DNA from: CAZMNY01 sp964567745
Lineage (GTDB): Bacteria > Planctomycetota > Planctomycetia > Pirellulales > Pirellulaceae
Direction: 5' to 3'
DNA length: 64,000 nucleotides
NCBI GenBank assembly: GCA_964567745.1
Contig: CAZMNY010000039.1
Span: 1-64,000 of the forward strand
Under the pieces are notes generated by a model. That model did no database searches. It was given only the letters and a program-made list of their open reading frames with translations, and had not been told where the DNA came from. Below, one piece after another: positions 18,245 to 26,676 of the stretch. How positions within the stretch are numbered: position 1 is the first letter of the stretch; every line of letters starts with the position of its first letter. Made by a program: the position numbers and the translations under genes.

Positions 18245-18272
18245 TCGATTTAACCCGATGCCGCAGGCGAGG
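18245..18272 (+). repeat. Dispersed intergenic repeat, copy 3
   Basis: CGATTTAACCCGATGCCGCA then GGCGAGG, matching the core at 1153-1182 and both arms of the palindrome at 5925-6021. It lies between the methyltransferase and the start I prefer for the next gene; nothing else is recognised in 18204-18477. Confidence 0.6.
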
Positions 18273-18477
18273 TCGTATGCGCCGCGTTGTGCGCAGCGAG
18301 TATTCGCAACATCCAATGGCCGCGTCCGCGTTGGCGGGCCAAACGAGTTGCCTGCGCCGCGATTCTGGGTTTGCGCAAACGACAGTCCGCCGTACACTTG
18401 CACATTGTGCCGGCCCGCCTCGAGTGCGCCGGTCAAGTCGACTCGCCCCAAACTTGCATTCACAGAATGGCGCCGTC

Positions 18478-19845
18478 GTGGTTCAGGCATCGCCCAACAA
18501 TGCAGATTCCGACGATACTTCGGCAGGCGACTCGGCTCCAGGTAACGCCAACTCGAACGGACCCGACGGCGGCCCTTCAAAGAGTCCTGCCGCGAAAACA
18601 TCGCTGACTTGTGAGATTGCCGCACAGCTGATTCCACTCGCGGCTCAATCGTTAAACGCGACGGTGGTTGAGACCGATTCATCGATCGAAGTCGCATGGC
18701 TGACGAAGCATGGTGCGGCCGACGAAGTTGATTCTGACGCAGACGATGAACCGGCGCCGCAAATTCTTTCGGGGCCGGCGGATCAGTGGCAATGGCCAGG
18801 CGAAAAGTTGGATGCACTGTTGTCGGCCGCCAATGACGGTGGCTGGAGCCACGCTTCGCCGGACAACCAGCCTGAGCGTCTGCACGAGTTCTCCTCCCGA
18901 TTGCTGGCGCCTTATAGCGCTAAGGCTGGACACGTTCACTTGGGCGGCTGCGCGCTCGACTGGGTCCCGCTTTGGCGATTGGCTTGTGTGAGTGACGGCG
19001 CAGAGCGCGAAGTATCGATCCGATTCACAACGTCCGATGGCCAGGACGTCGGCGAGAGAGTTGTCGATGAGGCGGGCCTCTCCTTGCTCTCTCACATCGA
19101 TCTGCCGCCCATTTCGGACGCCGTGTCGCCGCCGCCGGCGAGGGACGACGCCAAGGTTGTTTTGGCGACTTGCGTGTGGTGCTGTTGGGCGAGCGGCAAA
19201 GTGGTTGCGGAGATCGACGAACAATCGCTAACGGTCGAGTTCGATGGTTGGGCGAAGGCGATCGCGGACGGTCATCGCGAGTTGCCCCCATTTCGAATTG
19301 ATGGCGTGGAAGGATCGTCGTATTCTGTCGAGCTCGATGATGAAGGCGATATTTCGCCGAGTGACGCGATCGAGGTTTGCTCTCAGTCGGGTCGGCGACT
19401 TCTTCGACACAAGTTGCGAAAGTGTTCAGCCGGCGTCGACTGGGCCGAGGCGGAATTCTTGAGTGACTGTCCCGTCAGCGGAAATCGTCTGATCACCTCG
19501 AAGCTCGTTGAGTGCAACATGTGCTCGCAGCCCGTCTCGCCCTCTGTCGTGCGCCACGGTCGGTGTCAGGTTTGTCGGACGCTCGAGCCGGTCAACAAAG
19601 AGGACGCTCGGCTGGCCATGTTGATCGGCGAATTTCCCAGGCTAAGTCGCTGGTCATCGTGGCGCATCGGCGAGTCGGACAAAGTCTTCGTGATGACGGC
19701 TGGCGCGTTGTTGCGGCGCCTGCTGGTCGTGGTCTGCAAAGAGACAATGGAGCCGATTCGGCTGGCGACGGGATTGCGATGGGTTGGAGGTTGGTCGGAA
19801 GTGACCGACGAATTCCGTCGCGAAATGGAAAATGACCGTTCGTAA
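18478..19845 (+). CDS. Protein of unknown function with a C-terminal zinc-ribbon-like segment
   Basis: The frame is open from 18226, but its 5' part overlaps a dispersed repeat and is Arg-rich and unlike the rest, so I start at the GTG at 18478 (455 residues); later starts are possible. An acidic, Ser/Asn-rich leader is followed by mixed alpha/beta sequence. Two CxxC pairs (CNMC..CQVC, spaced by about 14 residues, about residues 340-360) suggest a zinc ribbon. No membrane segments. No function recognised; it resembles conserved unknown planctomycete proteins only in style. It converges on the SDR gene downstream. Confidence 0.7.
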   Translation: MVQASPNNADSDDTSAGDSAPGNANSNGPDGGPSKSPAAKTSLTCEIAAQLIPLAAQSLNATVVETDSSIEVAWLTKHGAADEVDSDADDEPAPQILSGPADQWQWPGEKLDALLSAANDGGWSHASPDNQPERLHEFSSRLLAPYSAKAGHVHLGGCALDWVPLWRLACVSDGAEREVSIRFTTSDGQDVGERVVDEAGLSLLSHIDLPPISDAVSPPPARDDAKVVLATCVWCCWASGKVVAEIDEQSLTVEFDGWAKAIADGHRELPPFRIDGVEGSSYSVELDDEGDISPSDAIEVCSQSGRRLLRHKLRKCSAGVDWAEAEFLSDCPVSGNRLITSKLVECNMCSQPVSPSVVRHGRCQVCRTLEPVNKEDARLAMLIGEFPRLSRWSSWRIGESDKVFVMTAGALLRRLLVVVCKETMEPIRLATGLRWVGGWSEVTDEFRREMENDRS

Positions 19846-19888
19846 GTTTCGTTTTGGGCTTTCCGTTCGCAGCCTGTCCTCAGCGCGC

Positions 19889-20683
19889 TTATTCGGGCGC
19901 GGCGGAGCCTCGATTGGCCCACCAGGGAAGAGTGATTCCGCCGTCGATCAGGAGCGCGGCACCGGTGACATAGGACTGCTCGGGGTCGCAAAAGAAGAGC
20001 AGACCTTGGGCCATTTCTTCGGGCGTACCGAGTCGGCCCAAAGGGATTTTCGCGCCGGCTTTTTCGAGAGTTTCCTCGGTGGCGAATTTTCGCTCGCCCG
20101 GCGTATCGGTCCATCCTGGCTGCAGAGCGTTGACTCGAATTCCGTGTTCGGCCAGTTCGATGGCTGCGGTTCTCGACATCTGTTCGACGGCCGCCTTGCT
20201 CATGTTGTACGCCATCGAACGGGGGACAGGCGTGTAGGCGTGCGGCGAGCTGACAAGCACGATGGCGCCGCCATTTCCTTGAGCGACCATCTGTCTCGAG
20301 GCGGCTCGAAGCGTGTGGAATGCTCCCCACATCGTGACATCGACAGTGCGTCTAAACCCATTCATATCAGCCTCATAGAACGTTTCGCGTTCGCTGAAAG
20401 CCGCATTGCTGACCGCGATGCTGAGTTGGCCGAATCGGTCGACAACCTGGGCCACCATATCTTCGACTTGCTCGTAATCGGCGACGTCCGCGGCAACGGC
20501 CATCGCCTCACCGCCTGCTGCCTGGATGCTCCCGATCACGTCCTCGGCCGCCTCGGCGTGTTTCCGATAGTTAACTACGACCTTGGCGCCCGCTCGGGCC
20601 AGTGCTTCCGCTGCCGCTCGGCCGATTCCGAGACTTGCTCCCGTAACCAAAGCGACTTGACCGTCTAGATTGGGTTGATTCAT
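19889..20683 (-). CDS. Short-chain dehydrogenase/reductase (SDR), glucose-dehydrogenase-like
   Basis: A 264-residue classical SDR from the ATG at 20683; a GTG at 20698 is the alternative. TGASLGIG at residues 14-21, SNAA at 92-95 in place of the usual NNAG, Ser146, and Tyr159-Lys163 (YNMSK) form the normal cofactor and catalytic set. PGWTDTPGERK and YVTGAALLIDGG close the fold. NVVNYRK after the second strand (Asn/Tyr/Arg rather than Asp) suggests NADP use. Substrate unknown. It is a monocistronic unit as far as can be seen. Confidence 0.9.
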   Translation of the reverse strand: MNQPNLDGQVALVTGASLGIGRAAAEALARAGAKVVVNYRKHAEAAEDVIGSIQAAGGEAMAVAADVADYEQVEDMVAQVVDRFGQLSIAVSNAAFSERETFYEADMNGFRRTVDVTMWGAFHTLRAASRQMVAQGNGGAIVLVSSPHAYTPVPRSMAYNMSKAAVEQMSRTAAIELAEHGIRVNALQPGWTDTPGERKFATEETLEKAGAKIPLGRLGTPEEMAQGLLFFCDPEQSYVTGAALLIDGGITLPWWANRGSAAPE

Positions 20684-20698
20684 GGCAAGTGGTTCCAC

Positions 20699-21582
20699 AT
20701 ATCCGACTCGAAGTGTTGATGGTCGCCGCGGCCGGCGGTTGGTGGCTGGGGATGTGTCGCTAAAACTAGCGAGCTTGGCGAGCCGAGGCTAGAGGCGGGA
20801 GCGTTTGGCACCTGGCGGCTTCAGGTGGCAAGCGAGCGAATTGGGGCGTTTTGTTCCGTTGGCGAGCTACTCGAATTCTCGAATTTCCGCAATATTTCTG
20901 CGGAAAGAGGATGGCTCAGGGTGGACCTAGCATCCCGGCTGGTTAGAATTGTTTTGAGTCGCGTTTCTCGTCGCGCACGATAAGAACACGCCAAGCGGAC
21001 GGTCGCGACCACACCTGCAAGGGGGACTTGAAGCACGGGGGTACCTGCCTCAACGCCCGCCTTCACAGCTCGGCCGGATTGCCGTGCTGTTTCTTACATC
21101 ACTGATTCTGTCTTTGTTTCCGAAGAGGATCCAAGCAGTCTGTGTCCGGCGCTCGAATGTGGAGCTTCCGCCAGTCTGTTTTGGCTGAGCGTTGGGATAC
21201 GCAAAGAACTTGATTGTTGTGGTGTTTGCCTAACCGTCGTCGTCGACACGGCGAGCACTGGACTTTTCGAATTAGGTAAGGCTGAAGGCGACTGTTGAGT
21301 TTCGCTAATCGCAATCTCTTTCCAAATGGATCGTGCATCCGTCGCGGAAAGATTGGGGTGGTAGAATTGCGGGACCGTCAGCGTTCCAAGCATGACATTG
21401 CTTTACAACACGATTCACAAACTCGCATTACAACGCTCCTCTCACATCACCGCGACAAGACGGAACGGGACACGTCGCTGGTGCCAAAATAGCTACGATC
21501 GCCCGCGCTGAGGCCAGCGCATCGAGCTTCCCCTTTTTCCCGTATCGTTTGGCGACCTAAGACCCAGTGTAGGAGTACTAGC
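20699..21582. other. Long intergenic region with no supported gene
   Basis: About 880 bases between the divergent SDR and sigma-factor genes. Short frames on both strands lack family likeness, ribosome sites or coding-like composition. The stretch 20762-20800 (CTAGCGAGCTTGGCGAGCC) has the look of a planctomycete intergenic repeat. The sigma-factor promoter and a long 5' leader must lie here, but I cannot place them. Confidence 0.6.
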
Positions 21583-23148
21583 TTGTACGACGCACTCATT
21601 GACGACTTCGAAGACGATGCCACACAAACCCCGCAAGAGGATGATGATGGCTTTGCCAAGATAGCGACGACCACAACAGAAGAAAGTGACGACAGCGAAG
21701 GTTCGAGAACCCGGACGCCTGGCCAAGTTGTACTCAAAGACGGCGATGAACCGCTCGTCGCCGCTGAGGATAACGAGAGTTGGTCCGACGATCCCGTCCG
21801 CATGTATCTGACTCAAATGGGCGAGATTCCGCTGCTGACCCGGCAGGAAGAGATCCGCCTTGCCAAACGCATCGAAGATACACGGCGAAAATTCAGAGCA
21901 AAACTGCTTGAATGCGATTACGTCATTCAAGCCGCGTTCAAAGTTCTCAAGCGAGTTCACGCTGGCGAGTTGCCGTTTGATCGGACCGTGCAAGTTTCGG
22001 TAACCGACCGGTTGGAAAAAGAACAGATCCTCGGGCGTTTGCCTTACAACCTTGAGACGGTCGACATTCTCCTCAAGAGAAACCGCCGCGACTACCGGAT
22101 TGCATTGAGCAAGAGCGAAACCAAAGGCAACCGAAAAGCGGCCTGGGTTCGTTTAGCCCGTCGTCGTCGCCGAGCGGTTCGACTTGTCGAAGAACTTGGC
22201 TTGCGGACTCAGCGAATTGAACCGCAAATCAACGTCTTGCGCGATTTCAGCCGCCACGTCGACGTCTTGCAACGTCGGTTGGCCAAGATGAAAGCGGATC
22301 GCGTTCCGGCTGCGGAGCGAGCCCCGTTGCTTAAAGAGTTTCGCAGCATCTTGATTGCAACCCAAGAGACGCCGAACAGTTTGCGAAAACGCGTTCGAAA
22401 ACTGCGCCGAATTTACGCGGTTTATCAACAAGCCAAACGAGAGCTTTCCGAAGGTAACCTCAGACTTGTCGTCTCCATCGCCAAGAAGTACCGCAATCGA
22501 GGACTCAGCTTCCTCGACCTCATCCAAGAGGGTAACGCCGGCTTGATGCGTGCGGTCGATAAATTTGAATACCGACGCGGTTTCAAGTTTTGCACCTACG
22601 CGACTTGGTGGATTCGGCAGGCGATCACTCGAGCTGTCGCGGACCAAAGCCGCACGATTCGAATTCCCGTGCACATGGTCGAAACGATGTCGCGAGTGCG
22701 AAACGTCTCTCGACAGTTGCTCCAGGAACTCGGACGCGAGCCGACTTTGGAAGAGACGGCTCGACGAGCGATGACAACGGTTGACGAAGCTCGCCGAGTT
22801 TTGGCGATGAGCCGTTACCCGATTAGCCTCGATCGACCTGTCGGCAATAGCGAAGACAGCCACTTTGGCGATTTGCTGCCCGACGGTGCTGCGGAAAGCC
22901 CAGCCACCGGCGCAACTCAAGAGATGCTCCGAGGCCGGATCGGCAAAGTCTTGAAGACGCTCAGTTATCGCGAACGCGAAATTATCAAGTTGCGATACGG
23001 GCTCGGCGACGGCTACAGCTATACGCTGGAAGAAGTCGGTCACATCTTCAAGGTGACTCGAGAGAGAATTCGACAGATCGAAGCCAAAGCGGTTCGAAAA
23101 CTGCAGCAGCCAAGCCGTAGTCAAGAGCTGGTCGGATTCCTCGACTAG
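21583..23148 (+). CDS. RpoD-like (group 1/2) RNA polymerase sigma-70 factor
   Basis: A 521-residue sigma factor. The TTG start is supported by AGGAG at 21571-21575, 7 bases upstream, and by MYDALIDDFED. An acidic N-terminus (no classical region 1.1) is followed by region 1.2 (DDPVRMYLTQMGEIPLLTR, about 69-88), a long basic non-conserved insert (about 100-280), region 2 (GNLRLVVSIAKKYRNRGLS from about 290; FKFCTYATWWIRQAITRA), region 3 and region 4 (LSYREREIIKLRYGLGDG near 460; TRERIRQIEAKAVRKL). Regions 2 and 4 are close to primary sigma factors. Whether this is the housekeeping factor or a paralogue cannot be told here. Confidence 0.93.
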   Translation: MYDALIDDFEDDATQTPQEDDDGFAKIATTTTEESDDSEGSRTRTPGQVVLKDGDEPLVAAEDNESWSDDPVRMYLTQMGEIPLLTRQEEIRLAKRIEDTRRKFRAKLLECDYVIQAAFKVLKRVHAGELPFDRTVQVSVTDRLEKEQILGRLPYNLETVDILLKRNRRDYRIALSKSETKGNRKAAWVRLARRRRRAVRLVEELGLRTQRIEPQINVLRDFSRHVDVLQRRLAKMKADRVPAAERAPLLKEFRSILIATQETPNSLRKRVRKLRRIYAVYQQAKRELSEGNLRLVVSIAKKYRNRGLSFLDLIQEGNAGLMRAVDKFEYRRGFKFCTYATWWIRQAITRAVADQSRTIRIPVHMVETMSRVRNVSRQLLQELGREPTLEETARRAMTTVDEARRVLAMSRYPISLDRPVGNSEDSHFGDLLPDGAAESPATGATQEMLRGRIGKVLKTLSYREREIIKLRYGLGDGYSYTLEEVGHIFKVTRERIRQIEAKAVRKLQQPSRSQELVGFLD

Positions 23149-23169
23149 CTGGCTTGCTTGACTCTGCCT

Positions 23170-23233
23170 GATTCCTTGACGAGTGGATTCCTTGACGAGT
23201 GGATTCCTTGACGAGTGGAGTTGATTCCTCCAC
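23170..23233. repeat. 16-bp tandem repeat (3 copies) ending in a hairpin
   Basis: GATTCCTTGACGAGTG is repeated perfectly at 23170, 23186 and 23202. It leads into a hairpin GTGGAG-TTGATTC-CTCCAC (23215-23233). It starts 21 bases after the sigma-factor stop codon. There is no T run, so a simple intrinsic terminator is unlikely. The rest of 23149-23467 has no gene. Confidence 0.85.
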
Positions 23234-23467
23234 TAAGTTCGATTCGTTCAAGAGATACGTCGGCCATAGTTGGACTCTCATGTGAGTTCAACTACGGTCG
23301 TCGATCGTTTCTTGGCCAAAGTTTGAGCCCTGCTCTCGCCTGCTATGAACGTTGCTCAGCCTCGGCTTCTCCGCTTGTCGAGATGACATAATCATGCACC
23401 ATTCCATCGGCCGATCTATACTGGCCTTCACCATGCAACTGCCTGTCCGGAACGCGCGAACCAGGGA

Positions 23468-26400
23468 ATGATGTTTGACGTTGAAAAGCTCGTATGCTAC
23501 CTCGAGGGCTCGGCGAATGCGGAGTCGTGGTTAGAGTCGTTGGGCGTCGCTCGGCCGAGCCAGGTCGTCGGTTGTTTGCCATCGATGATGCAAGCCGGTC
23601 TGACGTTGGAGCTCGTCGCGGGGATTTGCGGCCAGTTCGAGGAGCATCTGCCGCTGGTCAGTGATCCCGACCGGGCCATCAATAACTTGGACCGGTTCAT
23701 TTCTGCATCGCCAAACCCTTTGGCTTTGGGATCGCTGATGGAGCGCGAACGAGAGACGTTGCCGACCTTGTTGCAGATTTTTTCGGCGAGCCAGTATCTC
23801 AGCGACGTTCTTGTTCGCGATCCGGAGAGCTTTGATCTGCTCCGAATGACGTCGGGGCAGCCGGTGACGCGGGACGTGTTGATCGAAGAGATATGCAGCG
23901 AGGTCGCAGGGGCGAATGACGACGAACAAGTCATGTCGAGTCTGCGGAGGTATAAGCATCGAGAGACGTTGCGGATCGCCTACGGCGACCTCATCGGGCG
24001 GCATCGACTGGTGACGGTGACTCAGCAGATTTCACACTTGGCCGATGCGATCTGCGAAGCGGCCCTGCGATATTCGCGAGGGAAACTCGCGGCCAAGTAC
24101 GGCGAACCTCGGCGTAGCGACGGCGAACCGTCGCGGTTTGTCGTCCTCGCCTTAGGGAAACTCGGCGGCGAGGAACTCAATTATTCAAGCGACATCGACC
24201 TGATTCTGCTGTGTGAAGAGGGCAATTCGACGGACGGCGATCGCTCAATCAGTCACCGCGAGTTCTTCGATCGACTGCAGCGGCGAATGATCAAGTTGTT
24301 GACTGAGTCGACTGGCGACGGAATGCTCTACCGAGTCGATCTTCGTCTACGCCCACATGGCAATCAAAGCGCCGCGGTCTGTGAAGTTCGGTCCGCTTTG
24401 CGGTATTACGATACGGCGGGTCGAACCTGGGAGAGACAAGCCTATGTCAAGGCTCGGCCGGTGGCTGGTTCGCTCGAGCTGGGGCGTTGGTTTCTCGACC
24501 GTTTGGAGTCATGGGTCTACCGGCGTTATCTGAGCCGAGCTGACATCGGCGGGATCAAGGCGCTCAAGCGTCGAATCGAGCAGCGTTCAATCCGCGAAGG
24601 TGGCGACGCGAGCAACTTGAAGACAGGCCGCGGCGGCATTCGCGACGTCGAGTTTGTCATTCAGTTTCTTCAGTTGCTCAATGCGGGCGATCTGCCTCAG
24701 TTGCGCACCGGCAATACGCTTGAAGCAATCGACCAGTTGTCGGTAGCCAACTCATTGACGCTCGAAGAGAGGGGTTCGCTTGAGGAGAACTATTCGTTCT
24801 TGCGACGAGTTGAGCACCGGTTGCAGATCATGTTTGATCTTCAAACTCACACGCTGCCGGCCGATGAACCCGAGCTTCGCCGGCTGGCGATTCGGGCTGG
24901 GTATGACGACGACGATGGCCGCGCATTGACTCGGTTTCGCGAAGATCTACAGGCCGCGACATCGCAAAATCGAAGCATTCTCGACCATCTGCTTCACGAC
25001 GCGTTTGCCGACGATAGCGAAGCAGAGCTCGAGGCCGACCTCGTGCTGGACCCCAACCCGCGCGACGATGTTGTTGACGCTTGCTTGCGAACGTACGGTT
25101 TCAAGAACCCTCAAACAGCGTTCAAAAACCTGATGGCTCTGTCGACCGAGACAGTTTCGTTTCTGTCGACTCGCCGCTGCCGTCATTTCTTAGCCTCGAT
25201 TGCTCGCCGGTTGCTTGAGGCGATCTCGCAAACTCCCGACCCCGATGCAACGCTTGTCGACTTGAGTCGAGTGAGCGATTCGCTCGGCGGCAAGGGCGTT
25301 CTTTGGGAGCTGTTCAGCTCGAATCGGCCGTCGCTCGATTTATACGTCCGGCTCTGTGCGTGCAGTCACTATTTGACTGGCCTGATGACAGCTAACCCAG
25401 GCATGCTTGACGAGTTGATGGATTCGCTTGTGCTCGACCAGCTGCCCTCCTTACCGGAACTCGACGAGCACTTACAAGACTTGTTTCGCGGCGCGGAAGA
25501 CATCGCGCCGATTATTCGCAGCTTCAAAGACGGAGCGCACTTGCGAGTTGGCGTCCGCGATCTGCTTGGCAAGGAAGATATCCGCAGCACCCATCAAGCG
25601 TTGTCGAATATTGCCGAGGCCTGTCTTCAGCAAGTGACAATTCGCGAGTACGAATCGCTGGCCGCTCGTTACGGCGATCCGATTTGCGGCGACCAACTTG
25701 GTTCGGGCAAGGTTTGCGAGTTTGTGATTCTTGCTTTGGGAAAACTCGGCGGCCGCGAGCCAAATTATCACAGTGACTTGGACATTGTCTTTCTCTACGG
25801 CTCCGATGGATCGACTTGCCCGCGAGGCAAGCATGGAGAATCGACCTCCAATCATCATTTCTTCGGTCAGCTCAGCCAGCGGATCATCAAAGTGCTTTCT
25901 CAGCTCGGTTCGAACGGTCGGCTGTACGAAGTCGATACGCGTTTGAGACCCAATGGCAAGAGTGCGGTGTTGGCGGTATCGCTGCGCGAATTTCAACGCT
26001 ATTTCCATGAGGGTCGCGGCCAATTGTGGGAGCGTCAGGCGCTTTGCAAGGCGAGGCCGGTTTATGGTTCGGTTGCTGCTCGAGCTGAGACGATGCAAGC
26101 GGTTCGCAAAATCGTTCTGGAGCAGCCTTGGCAGCCGTCGTTTGCTGGAGAGATTCGCGAGATGCGGTACCGTCTCGAGAAGACGGCGTCTGAATTGAAT
26201 CTGAAACGCGGGCCCGGCGGAACGATGGATGTCGAATTCATCGTCCAAATGCTGCAACTCCGCAACGCCAAAGATCATCCGAGCGTCGTGACTCCGGGTA
26301 CGATCGATGCGTTATCCGCGCTGGCTCACGAAGGTTGTCTGGCGGCGGACGTGGCGGATTCGCTGGCGGCCTCCTATCGACACTTGCGAAGTGTCGAATC

Positions 26401-26584
26401 GGCCATTCGCCTGATGAATACGTCAGCGCGTCACGATTTGCCTACGGAATCTGGCGAACTCCGCCGACTCGCATTCCTTCTCCGCAATACGAATGCCGCC
26501 CAGTTGGTCGAGTCCTGTCGAGTCAACGCCGCCGACAATCGGCGACATTTTGAGTTGATTTTCAATCGCGAATCGGGCGAGTGA
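23468..26584 (+). CDS. glnE: Bifunctional glutamine synthetase adenylyltransferase / adenylyl-removing enzyme
   Basis: A 1038-residue protein (E. coli GlnE has 946) that adds and removes AMP on glutamine synthetase under PII control. Two nucleotidyltransferase units are visible: GKLGGEELNYSSDIDLIL near residues 231-248 (removal half) and GKLGGREPNYHSDLDIVF near 757-774 (adenylylation half), each with its DxD pair, and each followed by RLRPHG / RLRPNG and RGGIRDVEF / GGTMDVEF segments. Start at ATG 23468 or the next codon ATG 23471. Nearest upstream gene is the sigma factor; no glnA or glnB is in the window. Confidence 0.96.
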   Translation: MMFDVEKLVCYLEGSANAESWLESLGVARPSQVVGCLPSMMQAGLTLELVAGICGQFEEHLPLVSDPDRAINNLDRFISASPNPLALGSLMERERETLPTLLQIFSASQYLSDVLVRDPESFDLLRMTSGQPVTRDVLIEEICSEVAGANDDEQVMSSLRRYKHRETLRIAYGDLIGRHRLVTVTQQISHLADAICEAALRYSRGKLAAKYGEPRRSDGEPSRFVVLALGKLGGEELNYSSDIDLILLCEEGNSTDGDRSISHREFFDRLQRRMIKLLTESTGDGMLYRVDLRLRPHGNQSAAVCEVRSALRYYDTAGRTWERQAYVKARPVAGSLELGRWFLDRLESWVYRRYLSRADIGGIKALKRRIEQRSIREGGDASNLKTGRGGIRDVEFVIQFLQLLNAGDLPQLRTGNTLEAIDQLSVANSLTLEERGSLEENYSFLRRVEHRLQIMFDLQTHTLPADEPELRRLAIRAGYDDDDGRALTRFREDLQAATSQNRSILDHLLHDAFADDSEAELEADLVLDPNPRDDVVDACLRTYGFKNPQTAFKNLMALSTETVSFLSTRRCRHFLASIARRLLEAISQTPDPDATLVDLSRVSDSLGGKGVLWELFSSNRPSLDLYVRLCACSHYLTGLMTANPGMLDELMDSLVLDQLPSLPELDEHLQDLFRGAEDIAPIIRSFKDGAHLRVGVRDLLGKEDIRSTHQALSNIAEACLQQVTIREYESLAARYGDPICGDQLGSGKVCEFVILALGKLGGREPNYHSDLDIVFLYGSDGSTCPRGKHGESTSNHHFFGQLSQRIIKVLSQLGSNGRLYEVDTRLRPNGKSAVLAVSLREFQRYFHEGRGQLWERQALCKARPVYGSVAARAETMQAVRKIVLEQPWQPSFAGEIREMRYRLEKTASELNLKRGPGGTMDVEFIVQMLQLRNAKDHPSVVTPGTIDALSALAHEGCLAADVADSLAASYRHLRSVESAIRLMNTSARHDLPTESGELRRLAFLLRNTNAAQLVESCRVNAADNRRHFELIFNRESGE

Positions 26585-26676
26585 CGTCAATTCAATTGGC
26601 GGCGTTTCGATGGTAGAATTGAGGAGTTCGCTGGCCTCGCGTTCACTCGCTCCCTCCTGCAACTCCCGCCTGCAAA

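Noticed and set aside
20821..21492. Short frames between the second SDR and the sigma factor
   Set aside because: No ribosome sites, no family likeness; several overlap each other in different frames.
22153..23124. Long antisense frame over the RpoD-like sigma gene
   Set aside because: The sigma factor has complete region 2 and 4 motifs; the opposite frame is unlike any protein.
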